This document shows, piece by piece, positions 36,038 to 44,918 of a DNA stretch of 64,000 nucleotides; position 1 is the first letter of the stretch, and each line of letters begins with the position of its first letter. The notes under the pieces are model-generated. The model made no database searches. It was given only the letters and a program-made list of their open reading frames with translations, and was not told where the DNA came from. This DNA comes from an uncultured Butyricicoccus sp. GTDB taxonomy: Bacteria; Bacillota; Clostridia; Oscillospirales; Butyricicoccaceae. Made by a program: the position numbers and the translations under genes. The stretch lies in assembly GCA_904420185.1 (NCBI GenBank), contig CAJFUJ010000026.1:40318-104317 (forward strand), read 5' to 3'.

Positions 36038-37480
36038 ATGAAATTATCCAAATTGCTGCAAGAGGTGGAAGTCCTCCGGAGCCAGGTGGAGGGCGATCCG
36101 GAAATCGGCGAGGTGCGCTATGATTCGCGCGCAGTGCAGCCAGGCGACCTGTTTGTCGCCATCCGCGGGTTTGCAACCGACGGCCACAAATACATCGCGT
36201 CCGCCCTGGAAAACGGGGCGGCTGCGGTGGTGTGCGAGCAGGCGGCACCCGATGTACCCGCAGTGCTGGTACCCGATTCCCGCCGCGCTTTGGCTCAGCT
36301 GGGCATCGACCGCTTTGGCCATCCGGCCGATCAGCTGACCATGGTCGGCGTGACCGGCACCAATGGGAAAACGACAACCACTTATCTAATCAAGCATATC
36401 CTAGAAAGCCAAGGGGCCAAGGTGGGCCTCATCGGCACCAACCAAAACCTCATCGGGGAGGAGATGGTCCCCACCGAGCGGACTACCCCAGAATCCTATG
36501 AGCTGCAAAGCCTGCTGCGCCGCATGGTAGATGCGGGCTGCACCCACTGTGTAATGGAGGTCTCCTCGCATTCGTTGGCGCTCGACCGGGTATATGGGAT
36601 CGAGTTCGCGGTGGGTGTGTTTACCAACTTGACCCAGGATCACTTGGACTTCCACCATACCATGGAGGAATACCGCAAGGCCAAAGCAATCTTGTTCACC
36701 ATTGCCGACCAGGGCGTGCTCAATATGGATGACCCGGCAAGCGAAAAAATGCTGTTGGATGCAACTTGCCCCATTCAGACCTTTTCGGCTAAATCGGATG
36801 CCGCTGACCTGACTGCCAAGGACATCCGCCTGCACGCCGACCATGTGGACTTTGTCGCCGCAGCCGAGGAGGGCATTGCGCGCGTTCACCTGGGCATCCC
36901 GGGGCAGTTTTCGGTGGAGAATGCGCTGGCCGCGCTGGGCGCCTGCCGGGCGCTAGGCGTGCCGCTGGATGTGGCGGCCGCTGCGCTGAAAACCGCGCAT
37001 GGCGTCAAGGGCCGGGTTGAAGTCGTGCCCACCGGCACCGATTACACCGTATTGATCGACTACGCCCACTCGCCGGACGGCGTGGAAAATGTGCTGCGCG
37101 CGGTACGCGGGTTCACCAAAGGGCGGGTCATCGCCTTGTTTGGCTGCGGCGGCGACCGCGACAAGACCAAGCGCCCCAAAATGGGGGCCATCGCGGCGCG
37201 GCTGGCCGATTTTTGCATTGTCACCAGCGACAATCCCCGCACCGAGCAGCCCGAAGCCATCATTGACGACATCGTCGCCGGCATGCAGGATAGCAAAACC
37301 CCAAAGGAGGTCATTGTTAACCGGCCGGAGGCCATCCGCTTTGCGCTGGACATGGCCAAGGCTGGCGATACCATCGTACTCATGGGCAAAGGACACGAAA
37401 CCTACCAGGAAATCAACCATGTCAAGCATCATCTTGACGAAAGAGAGATCGTCGCTGAATATTTCGCGCAGAAAGCCTGA
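36038..37480 (+). CDS. murE: UDP-MurNAc-tripeptide synthetase (meso-DAP adding)
   Basis: MurE adds the third amino acid to the muropeptide precursor. The 480-residue Mur ligase has the ATP loop GTNGKTT at residues 107-113, the conserved EVSSHSLALDR and YAHSPDGVEN. The selectivity motif DNPR at 398-401 marks meso-diaminopimelate as the added residue, rather than lysine. AGGAGAAAGG precedes the ATG. Confidence 0.96.
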   Translation: MKLSKLLQEVEVLRSQVEGDPEIGEVRYDSRAVQPGDLFVAIRGFATDGHKYIASALENGAAAVVCEQAAPDVPAVLVPDSRRALAQLGIDRFGHPADQLTMVGVTGTNGKTTTTYLIKHILESQGAKVGLIGTNQNLIGEEMVPTERTTPESYELQSLLRRMVDAGCTHCVMEVSSHSLALDRVYGIEFAVGVFTNLTQDHLDFHHTMEEYRKAKAILFTIADQGVLNMDDPASEKMLLDATCPIQTFSAKSDAADLTAKDIRLHADHVDFVAAAEEGIARVHLGIPGQFSVENALAALGACRALGVPLDVAAAALKTAHGVKGRVEVVPTGTDYTVLIDYAHSPDGVENVLRAVRGFTKGRVIALFGCGGDRDKTKRPKMGAIAARLADFCIVTSDNPRTEQPEAIIDDIVAGMQDSKTPKEVIVNRPEAIRFALDMAKAGDTIVLMGKGHETYQEINHVKHHLDEREIVAEYFAQKA

Positions 37481-37552
37481 TTTTTTGGGGAAAACGTGGT
37501 ATGATGGAGAAACACGCCGGAAAACGGCGGATAGATCTGCGGGGTGAAGTGT

Positions 37553-38917
37553 ATGGAAAAATTTTTGCTCAGCCAGGCGGCCGCTTGGACCGGCGGCCGG
37601 GCGGCTGGGGAAGCTGAAATCGGTTCAGTTTCCAAGGATACAAGTGAGATTGGGGCGGAATGCCTGTTTTTTGCCATCCAAGGTGAACGGTTTGACGGCC
37701 ACGATTTTATCCCCAAGGCCATTGAAAACGGGGCGGTGGCGGTGATGAGCCACCGGGAGCAGGAGCTGTATCCGGTCCCAACGCTGTATGTTGAGGATAC
37801 CCGGCAGGCGCTGCTGGATTTGGCTGGCGGCTACCGCGACCAGTTCGGCTGCCCGGTGGTGGCGATTACCGGCTCGGTCGGCAAAACCACCACGCGTGGT
37901 ATGACCGCGTCGGTGCTGTCGCAGCGGTACGAGACCTGCGCCACCCATGGCAACCTCAACAACCAAATCGGCCTGCCGCTGAGCGTTTTACAGCTGGAAC
38001 ACAGGCATGAAGCGGCTGTGTTCGAGATGGGGATGTCGGCCTTTGGCGAGATCGCTTCCATGGCCGATTGCGCAAAACCCAACATTGCGGTTATTACCGC
38101 GATTGGCACCTCGCATATCGAGTTTTTGGGGTCGCGTGAGGGGATTTGCCGGGCAAAGATGGAAATTCTCTCCGGGTTAGCAGCGCGCGGCGGTATCGCC
38201 GTCCTAAACGGCGATGAGCCGCTTTTATGGGACCAGCGCGACCAGATTTTTGGCCGCAAGGTCTGGTTTGGCTCGGAAAACCCGGACTGTGACATTCGCG
38301 CGCAGGACATCGTCCAGACGGCGGATGGCGTGCGCTTTACTGCGGTTACACCCGACGGCGCTTTCCCGGTGGTCCTGCACCTGCCTGGGCGGCACAACGC
38401 CGGCAATGCGCTGGCCGCGATTGCGTGCGGTTGGCTGCTCGGACTAGATGCAGAGGAGATCGCCCAGGGCCTGGACGCTTTCCGGCCCGAGGGACGGCGG
38501 CAGCGGCTGTATGAGAAAAACGGCTTTACGATCTACGAGGATTGCTACAACGCCAGCCCAGACTCCATGCAGGCCGCCTTGCAGGTGCTCGGCGGGCAGA
38601 AGGGGCGGCGGTTTGCCGTGCTCGGCTCCATGCTCGAGCTGGGCGACTACACCGCCGAAGGCCATCGGCAGGCCGGCCGTGCGGCTGCGCAAAATGCCGA
38701 CGCTGCCTACCTTTACGGTGAGAGCGCAGCATATCTGGCCGAAGGCGCACGGGACGGCGGCATGAAAGAGGAGAACATCAAAATTTTTGACAGCCATGCG
38801 GCGCTGGCTGCCGCATTGCGGCAGGACGCGCAACCAGGGGATGCGCTGCTGTTTAAGGGCAGCCGTGGGATGCGGATGGAACAGGCGCTGGGGCTGTTTT
38901 TGGGGGAGGACGTTTAA
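37553..38917 (+). CDS. murF: UDP-MurNAc-tripeptide:D-Ala-D-Ala ligase
   Basis: MurF attaches D-Ala-D-Ala to complete the pentapeptide precursor. The 454-residue ligase has the ATP loop GSVGKTTT beginning at residue 107, EMGMSAFGEI, and YEDCYNASPDSM in the C-terminal domain. I chose ATG 37553, six bases after GGGGTGA, over an in-frame GTG three codons earlier. A TATGAT near 37500 might be an internal -10. Confidence 0.95.
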   Translation: MEKFLLSQAAAWTGGRAAGEAEIGSVSKDTSEIGAECLFFAIQGERFDGHDFIPKAIENGAVAVMSHREQELYPVPTLYVEDTRQALLDLAGGYRDQFGCPVVAITGSVGKTTTRGMTASVLSQRYETCATHGNLNNQIGLPLSVLQLEHRHEAAVFEMGMSAFGEIASMADCAKPNIAVITAIGTSHIEFLGSREGICRAKMEILSGLAARGGIAVLNGDEPLLWDQRDQIFGRKVWFGSENPDCDIRAQDIVQTADGVRFTAVTPDGAFPVVLHLPGRHNAGNALAAIACGWLLGLDAEEIAQGLDAFRPEGRRQRLYEKNGFTIYEDCYNASPDSMQAALQVLGGQKGRRFAVLGSMLELGDYTAEGHRQAGRAAAQNADAAYLYGESAAYLAEGARDGGMKEENIKIFDSHAALAAALRQDAQPGDALLFKGSRGMRMEQALGLFLGEDV

Positions 38918-38920
38918 AAA

Positions 38921-39937
38921 ATGGCACCGATTTGGATTCCGGTCCTGGCGGCCGTCATTGGGTTTGTGGTGACAGCCGCGATTGGCAAGCCGGTGATTCA
39001 CTGGCTGCGCAAGATGAAATTTGGGCAAAAAATCCTGGAGATTGGCCCTAAATGGCATATGAACAAGCAGAATATCCCGACCATGGGCGGTTTTATGTTT
39101 ATGATCGGGATTACAGTGAGCATGTTGGCTGTGTGCGCTTACCTACTGCAAACCGAACGGGCAAATGCGCAGCTTGGCTGGCTGGCCGTCTATTTTTCGG
39201 TGCTTCTGATTGCGCTGGCCTATGGGTTAGTCGGTATGATTGACGACTGGGCCAAAATTAAGAAAAAGCAGAACGCCGGTCTGACCCCCATGCAGAAGCT
39301 GCTGTTGCAGATTGTGGTGGCGGCAGTATTTCTGTCGCTGTTGCGCCTAAATGGTGGCCTGACCGGGCGGCTGTGGATTCCGGGTGTCAATGTGACGGTG
39401 ATGCTGCCGTGGGTGGCCTATTTGGCGCTGGCGATCGTGGTGGTCGTGGGATGCGACAATGCGGTCAATCTGACCGACGGAATCGATGGACTGGCCGCCA
39501 GCGTGACCGTACCAGTCGGCGTGTTTTTTGCAGCAGCCGGATATGTGCAGGGCAACCTGGGTGTAACCGTATTTGCAGGCGCGCTGGTCGGCGGGCTGCT
39601 GGGGTTTTTGATTTTCAACTTCAATCCCGCCAAGGTCTTTATGGGCGACACCGGTTCGCTCTTCCTGGGCGGTGCGGTCGCCGGGATGGCGTTTGCGTGC
39701 GATATGCCGCTGATTTTGATTCCGGTGGGCCTTGTTTATATTGTGGAGACCCTGTCCGTCATGCTCCAGGTGACCTATTTCAAGGTCACCCATGGCAAGC
39801 GTTTGTTTAAAATGGCGCCCATCCACCACCATTTTGAGATGTGCGGCTGGAGCGAGCGTAAAATCGTCGGGGTCTTTACGCTGATTACCATTGTGATGTG
39901 CATCCTGGCGTGGATGTTGTTTCGAAGCGCACTCTGA
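38921..39937 (+). CDS. mraY: Phospho-MurNAc-pentapeptide transferase
   Basis: MraY moves phospho-MurNAc-pentapeptide onto undecaprenyl phosphate to make lipid I. The 338-residue integral membrane enzyme has about ten helices and the catalytic motifs MIDDWAK, NLTDGIDGLA, FNFNPAKVFMGDTGS and PIHHHFE. It begins 3 bases after murF. Confidence 0.97.
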   Translation: MAPIWIPVLAAVIGFVVTAAIGKPVIHWLRKMKFGQKILEIGPKWHMNKQNIPTMGGFMFMIGITVSMLAVCAYLLQTERANAQLGWLAVYFSVLLIALAYGLVGMIDDWAKIKKKQNAGLTPMQKLLLQIVVAAVFLSLLRLNGGLTGRLWIPGVNVTVMLPWVAYLALAIVVVVGCDNAVNLTDGIDGLAASVTVPVGVFFAAAGYVQGNLGVTVFAGALVGGLLGFLIFNFNPAKVFMGDTGSLFLGGAVAGMAFACDMPLILIPVGLVYIVETLSVMLQVTYFKVTHGKRLFKMAPIHHHFEMCGWSERKIVGVFTLITIVMCILAWMLFRSAL

Positions 39938-39978
39938 GTGCGTAGGACGCCCGCGCCGGATGGGAAAGGAAAGGTTTC

Positions 39979-41163
39979 ATGCCCAGGCAATCGGTACAAC
40001 TTTATGAACCCGAACAGCGCGTCCCCCAAAAGGTCAAAAAGCCGCGGGTATCTAGGGTCAAAAAAATGGACTTTAGCACGGTGATTATGGTGGTTCTGCT
40101 GATGATCGTAGGGCTGATTGCCCTCTTTTCAGCCAGCTATCCAACAGCGCTGTATAATTTTAATGATCCGACGCGGTTTATCCGCAATCAATTTATTTTT
40201 GCGGTTGTTGGTATGGTGGCAATGCTGATCGTATCCCGGGTGGATTACCATATTTACGGCCGGTTTTCCAAGCAAATCTTTATCTTTGGCATTATCCTGC
40301 TGGTCTTGGTTCTGATTCCGGGCGTGGGTGTATCGCATAACAATGCGACCCGCTGGCTGGAGGTGCCGGGCCTGGGCGAGTTCCAGCCGTCCGAGATCAT
40401 GAAAACCGGTGTTATTGTCGCATTTGCCTACTATGCGGCCAAGGCAGGACCCAAGATCCGCACGGTCCGGTATGGCATTTTGCCCTATTTAGGGGCCTTG
40501 GCCGTGATCGCGGGCCTGCTTTATCGGGAGCCGCATTTGTCGGCCACGGTCATCATCATCGGCGTGGGCCTTTGTATCTTGTTTGTGGCGGGCATCCGGG
40601 TATGGTATTTCTTCCCGATTGGTGCTGCGGCAGGCGTAGCGTTCGCGCTGGCGTATAACACCCCGATTTTTGCCCATGTGCGCGACCGGATCGCGGTGTG
40701 GCTCGATCCGTTCATCGATTTGACGGGTGACGGCTGGCAAGGGGCAAACAGCTTTGTGGCCATCGGTTCGGGCGGGTTTTGGGGCTTGGGCCTGGGCCAA
40801 GGCCGGCAGAAATATTTATATCTGCCTGAGCCACAAAATGACTTCATTTTTTCCTCTTGGTGTGAGGAAACTGGGTTTATCGGCGCGGTGTTGGTGATGC
40901 TGCTGTTTGCCTACCTGATCTACCGCGGATTTTACATCGCGCGCGGCTGTAAGGACAAGTTCGGCTGCCTGCTGGCGGTGGGGATCACGGCCAAGCTGGC
41001 GATCCAGACCCTGATTAACCTGTTTGTCGTGTCCGGCCTGTTTCCGGTCACAGGCGCAAGCCTGCCGTTTTTCAGCTACGGTGGTACAGCGCTGCTCATC
41101 CAGCTAGGGGAAATGGGGATTTTACTCAACATATCACGGCATATTACGCGCGACGGCACCTAG
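39979..41163 (+). CDS. ftsW: SEDS-family peptidoglycan glycosyltransferase FtsW/SpoVE
   Basis: This 394-residue polytopic protein polymerises lipid II with the partner class B PBP. A basic N-terminal tail precedes about ten membrane helices. Conserved SEDS stretches are LEVPGLGEFQPSEIMK, GLGQGRQKYLYLPEPQNDFIFS and the terminal LPFFSYGGTALL. It lies directly between mraY and murG; the murD gene often found at this point is absent. Confidence 0.93.
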   Translation: MPRQSVQLYEPEQRVPQKVKKPRVSRVKKMDFSTVIMVVLLMIVGLIALFSASYPTALYNFNDPTRFIRNQFIFAVVGMVAMLIVSRVDYHIYGRFSKQIFIFGIILLVLVLIPGVGVSHNNATRWLEVPGLGEFQPSEIMKTGVIVAFAYYAAKAGPKIRTVRYGILPYLGALAVIAGLLYREPHLSATVIIIGVGLCILFVAGIRVWYFFPIGAAAGVAFALAYNTPIFAHVRDRIAVWLDPFIDLTGDGWQGANSFVAIGSGGFWGLGLGQGRQKYLYLPEPQNDFIFSSWCEETGFIGAVLVMLLFAYLIYRGFYIARGCKDKFGCLLAVGITAKLAIQTLINLFVVSGLFPVTGASLPFFSYGGTALLIQLGEMGILLNISRHITRDGT

Positions 41164-41184
41164 CGGTGCAGGAGGGGGATTTTT

Positions 41185-42312
41185 ATGAAATTGTACATCA
41201 CCGGCGGCGGCACCGGCGGACATGTCACGCCGGGCTTGGCGATTGCGCGGTATTTTCAGCAAAAGCGGCCGGATACCGAGGTGCGCTTTGCGGGCACTTC
41301 CAAGGGAATTGAAGCCCAGTTGATCCCGCGGGAGGGCTATCCGCTGGATATTGTAGAAATCACCGGCCTGCGCCGCTCGATGCGTCCCAAAGCCATTGGA
41401 CACAACATCGGCGCCATGTATCAGACCCTGACCGCCCAGGCCAAGGCCAAAAAGCTGCTGCAAAAGCATCGCCCCGACTGTGTGATCGGCTGCGGCGGCT
41501 ATGTGAGTTTCCCGATTGTTTCAGCCGCGCAAAAGCTGGGCATCCCGACCGTGCTGCTTGAGGTCAACGCCCTACCGGGGGTGACCACCAAGATGCTCGC
41601 CAAAAAGGCCAAAAAGGTGCTCATCTGCTTTGAAGAGGCGCGCAGCCTGCTGGGAAATGGGGACAATATCTTTATGACCGGTTCGCCGGTGCGCACCGAA
41701 ATTGTGTTTGCCGACCGGGCATCGGCTCGGAAAAAATGCGGCCTGTCGGAAAACGACCGAATGGTGGTTTCCTTTTGGGGCTCCATGGGTGCGAAATACA
41801 TGAACGAGCATATGGCAGACATGCTGGCGCGTGAGGCACTGGAGGGCACCAAGTTTCGCCACGTCCACGCGACCGGATCGGCCGCATACGCCTGGCTGCC
41901 CGAGCTGGTCGCCAGCAAGGGTGCGGACCTCAAGGCGCACCCGAATATTTGCTTGACCGAGTATATCTACGACATGGCCGACCAAATGGCGGCCGCCGAC
42001 CTCATCATCTGCCGCGCGGGCGCGGCGACAATTGGTGAATTGTGTGCATTGGGCCGCGCGAGCATTATGGTACCCTCGCCCTATGTGGCCGAGAACCATC
42101 AAGAAAAAAATGCCCGTGCGCTGGAAAAAGTAGGGGCGTGCCAGGTGTTGCTCGAAAACCAGGCGAGCGGACAAAAGCTGCTCGATATGACAACCGCGCT
42201 GCTGGCCGACGACGATAAACGGGAGAAAATGGCCCACAGCGCCGCCAAACTGGCCACCTTGGACGCTGGGGAGAAGATCTATCAGCATATTCTGGAGGCG
42301 ATCGGTTCCTGA
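41185..42312 (+). CDS. murG: Lipid II synthase (GlcNAc transferase)
   Basis: MurG adds GlcNAc to lipid I at the inner membrane face. The 375-residue GT28 enzyme starts with the glycine-rich loop ITGGGTGGHVTPGLAIA, keeps the second-domain SFWGSMGAKYMNE region and the C-terminal CRAGAATIGEL and PYVAENHQEKNA nucleotide-sugar sites. AGGAGGGGG precedes the ATG. Confidence 0.96.
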   Translation: MKLYITGGGTGGHVTPGLAIARYFQQKRPDTEVRFAGTSKGIEAQLIPREGYPLDIVEITGLRRSMRPKAIGHNIGAMYQTLTAQAKAKKLLQKHRPDCVIGCGGYVSFPIVSAAQKLGIPTVLLEVNALPGVTTKMLAKKAKKVLICFEEARSLLGNGDNIFMTGSPVRTEIVFADRASARKKCGLSENDRMVVSFWGSMGAKYMNEHMADMLAREALEGTKFRHVHATGSAAYAWLPELVASKGADLKAHPNICLTEYIYDMADQMAAADLIICRAGAATIGELCALGRASIMVPSPYVAENHQEKNARALEKVGACQVLLENQASGQKLLDMTTALLADDDKREKMAHSAAKLATLDAGEKIYQHILEAIGS

Positions 42313-42338
42313 CCGCCGCAATGGACAGGAGGAGAGCC

Positions 42339-43337
42339 ATGAGCAAAAAAAGAGCAAGACCAGCGCGTGGGCAAAGTTTGCCGCCCGGCGCCGGTGGAGC
42401 GCCCAGAGAAAATGCGCCTGTACAGCAGCAGCCACCCCTCCAAGCCAACCAACCGGTGAAAAAACGGCGCAAGCCGCCTGCCCAACCGCTCAGCCGCTCG
42501 GAGCGGCAACGCCGGCAGGTGCGCCGCAGTTTTCGCCGGAAATGGACCCGGCGGATTTTGTTTTTCTTACTGACCTGCGGACTGGCGTTTTTGGCGGTGA
42601 CGGTTTTTTTCCAAATCCGAAGCGTGCAGATCACAGGCACTGCGCACTATTCGGCCGAAGAGCTGGCCAAGTCGCTGGGTGTGGAGGAGGGCGACAACCT
42701 GTTCACCTTCCGCGCAAGCAGCTTGGAGCGTGCGCTCTTGGCGCAGTATCCCTATCTGAGTGAGGTGTCGGTCACGCGCCAGCTGCCCGATACGCTGATT
42801 GTGACAGCGACCGATGCGGTCCCAGCCGTGGCCCTTTCGCTGCAAAGCGGCGGCTATTACCTGATGGATGCGCATGGAAAATTGCTTGAGCAAGTGGCCG
42901 CCATTCCGGAAGGGGTGGCGAGCGTGACCGGCGTGAGCCTGCGCGCTGGACAGCCGGGCCAGCAACTGACCGTTGAAGACACGGACCGCGCCGGTATTTT
43001 GATCGACCTGACCGAAGAACTGACCCGGCAAGGCATGATGGGCGATGTGGATTTTATCAATGTTTCGGCGCTGTACGATGTGCGTTTTAGCTATCAGGAA
43101 CGGTTGGATGTCCGTTTGGGCGAAGCGGTCCAGCTGACGGACAAATTGCGGATGCTGGGGCGTATCGTGCAAGATGAGCTGTCGCCCTCGGACATGAATA
43201 CGGTCTACTTGAGCGACCCTGCGACGGTCTACTGCCCACCGACCACCCAGGAGCAAATCCAGCAATCAGCACAACCGCTTGAGGATAGTATCCCGCCGGA
43301 CATCGGTGTAGACGGGGGGACAAGCAGCCCATCTTGA
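42339..43337 (+). CDS. ftsQ: Division protein FtsQ/DivIB
   Basis: This 332-residue bitopic protein has a long Pro/Arg/Gln-rich basic cytoplasmic tail (about 75 residues), a membrane helix (RILFFLLTCGLAFLAVTVFF) and a POTRA domain beginning RSVQITGTAHYSAEEL, followed by the beta domain with VTRQLPDTLIVTATDAVP. An acidic, Gln/Pro-rich tail ends the protein. The ATG at 42339 follows AGGAGGAG. It works with FtsL-type partners in the divisome. Confidence 0.9.
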   Translation: MSKKRARPARGQSLPPGAGGAPRENAPVQQQPPLQANQPVKKRRKPPAQPLSRSERQRRQVRRSFRRKWTRRILFFLLTCGLAFLAVTVFFQIRSVQITGTAHYSAEELAKSLGVEEGDNLFTFRASSLERALLAQYPYLSEVSVTRQLPDTLIVTATDAVPAVALSLQSGGYYLMDAHGKLLEQVAAIPEGVASVTGVSLRAGQPGQQLTVEDTDRAGILIDLTEELTRQGMMGDVDFINVSALYDVRFSYQERLDVRLGEAVQLTDKLRMLGRIVQDELSPSDMNTVYLSDPATVYCPPTTQEQIQQSAQPLEDSIPPDIGVDGGTSSPS

Positions 43338-43600
43338 TCGGAACCCGATCGAAATATGCAAAAATTGGGGCATTTCTCGTCAAGTCGGCCGCTTTTGTAA
43401 AGCGTTAAGCGGTCTGCCTCTGCAATTTCAACAATTTTTCTGGATGCGGGCAATTATTGTTGCAAAATCCGGCGCAAGGTTGTAAAATTATAACGATAGG
43501 GCAGCCTACCCTTTTTTATACCCTTTGCAGGATTGAAACCGAGGGATCAGTTTTTTTCAGATATATTGACCAGGACGAAAAATAACGGAGGACGGCAAAC
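43338..43600 (+). promoter_or_regulatory. ftsZ upstream region with promoter
   Basis: This 263-base gap holds a good promoter, TTGCAA (43460-43465), 17 bases, TAAAAT (43483-43488), about 110 bases before ftsZ. It also holds two overlapping small hairpins (CGCTTT/AAAGCG and CCGCTT/AAGCGG) near 43390-43412. FtsZ is thus expressed both from here and possibly by read-through from the cluster. No ftsA gene is present. Confidence 0.7.
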
Positions 43601-44716
43601 ATGAGCTTTAAATTCGAAGAAACCATGGATAATGTGGTAAATATCAAGGTCATTGGCATTGGCGGCGGCGGCAACAATGCGGTCAATCACATGATTACAA
43701 GCGGAATGAAGGGCGTGGAGTTTATTGCGATCAACACCGATAAGCAGGTGCTCAACCACTCGCAGGCTGGGACGAAAATCCAGATCGGTGAAAAGCTGAC
43801 CAAAGGCCAGGGCGCAGGCTCCAACCCGTCGATCGGGCAGAAGGCGGCCGAAGAGAGTAAGGACGAAATCATGGCCGTGCTCGAAGGCGCGGATATGGTC
43901 TTTATCACAGCAGGCATGGGTGGCGGCACCGGCACGGGCGCAGCCCCGGTTGTCGCTGAGATTGCTCATAACATGGGAATCCTGACGGTCGGCGTGGTCA
44001 CTCGTCCCTTCAATTTTGAGGGCAAAAAGCGGTTGGATCAGGCTTTGCAGGGCATCGAGGCCATGCGCGAAAATGTAGACTCCTTGGTCATCATCCCGAA
44101 TGAACGGCTGAAGCTGGTTTCGGATCAGAAGATCACCTTTAAGAATGCATTTGATATCGCAGACAGCGTGCTGCGTCAAGCGGTTTCCAATATCTCCGAC
44201 CTGATCACAGTGCCGGGCTTTATCAACCTGGACTTTGCCGACGTGACCAGCGTGATGAAGGACGCCGGCTTTGCCCATATCGGCACCGGCAAGGCAGCAG
44301 GCAAGGAAAAGGCTGCCGAGGCAGCCAAAATGGCGATCTCCAGCCCGCTGCTGGAAACTTCGATCGAAAACGCCCGCGGTGTCATCTTGTCCATCATTGG
44401 CTCGGACGACATTGGCCTGGACGAGGTCGAAACGGCGGCTGGTATGGTACAGCAGGCAGCCCACCCAGAGGCACATATTATCTTCGGCGCGTCGATTGAC
44501 GAGGAGCTGGACGATGAGCTGCGCGTCGTTGTCATTGCGACCGGCTTCGATAAGGTCCCGAACTCGGCGGTCAACCCCGAGGAAGGCCAGCAGGGCGGTG
44601 CAAGCCCCTATGCAGGCGCACGCAGCAAGGCCGAAAAGGATGCCAAGGGCAAGGGTGGCGACGAGAGCTCAGACCCGTACATCGAACTGTTGAAAATTTT
44701 CAACCATCAGTCGTAA
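43601..44716 (+). CDS. ftsZ: Cell division tubulin FtsZ
   Basis: FtsZ polymerises with GTP into the division ring. The 371-residue protein has [13 protein letters not shown] at residues 19-31, the tubulin signature GGGTGTG at 107-113, the T7 region FADVTSVM and a conserved C-terminal domain. The terminal peptide ([12 protein letters not shown]) differs from the usual DIPxFLR-type partner-binding tail. GGAGGAC precedes the ATG. Confidence 0.97.
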   Translation: MSFKFEETMDNVVNIKVIGIGGGGNNAVNHMITSGMKGVEFIAINTDKQVLNHSQAGTKIQIGEKLTKGQGAGSNPSIGQKAAEESKDEIMAVLEGADMVFITAGMGGGTGTGAAPVVAEIAHNMGILTVGVVTRPFNFEGKKRLDQALQGIEAMRENVDSLVIIPNERLKLVSDQKITFKNAFDIADSVLRQAVSNISDLITVPGFINLDFADVTSVMKDAGFAHIGTGKAAGKEKAAEAAKMAISSPLLETSIENARGVILSIIGSDDIGLDEVETAAGMVQQAAHPEAHIIFGASIDEELDDELRVVVIATGFDKVPNSAVNPEEGQQGGASPYAGARSKAEKDAKGKGGDESSDPYIELLKIFNHQS

Positions 44717-44745
44717 GTAAGTTTATATACCGTTTCCGTGGAATC

Positions 44746-44777
44746 AAACAGCTCTTTGAACAGAAGAGCTGTTTTTA
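44746..44777 (+). terminator. Terminator after ftsZ
   Basis: The 11-bp stem AAACAGCTCTT/AAGAGCTGTTT is followed by TTT, closing the division cluster transcript. Confidence 0.85.
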
Positions 44778-44808
44778 CCATGGGAAAAGGATAGAGAAAT
44801 TTTAAATT

Positions 44809-44903
44809 AAAGGGGGTATCGCGCCGTGAGTGCTGATCCTGGCAGTAGTCGAAAACAGAATACACAGCGGCGCGACGCGTGGGAGAGGTGCGTCCGCCGT
44901 TAG
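44809..44903 (+). promoter_or_regulatory. Structured leader of corA with mutually exclusive hairpins
   Basis: Two stems compete for the same central sequence. TCGCGCCG (44819-44826) pairs with CGGCGCGA (44868-44875). Alternatively CGGCG plus GACGC (44868-44878, one bulged C) pairs with GCGTCCGCCG (44890-44899). A 25-codon open frame starts at GTG 44826 behind AAAGGGGG and stops at 44903, just before the corA ribosome site. The arrangement is that of a translation-coupled attenuator or riboswitch-like leader. I recognise no named family. Confidence 0.5.
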
Positions 44904-44918
44904 AGAAAGGTGGACGCT

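Noticed and set aside
41572-42435. Minus-strand open frame of 287 codons
   Set aside because: Antisense to murG and the start of ftsQ; composition typical of a shadow frame.
43336-43350. GATCGG/CCGATC hairpin after ftsQ as a terminator
   Set aside because: Only six base pairs and no T-run, so termination is not supported.
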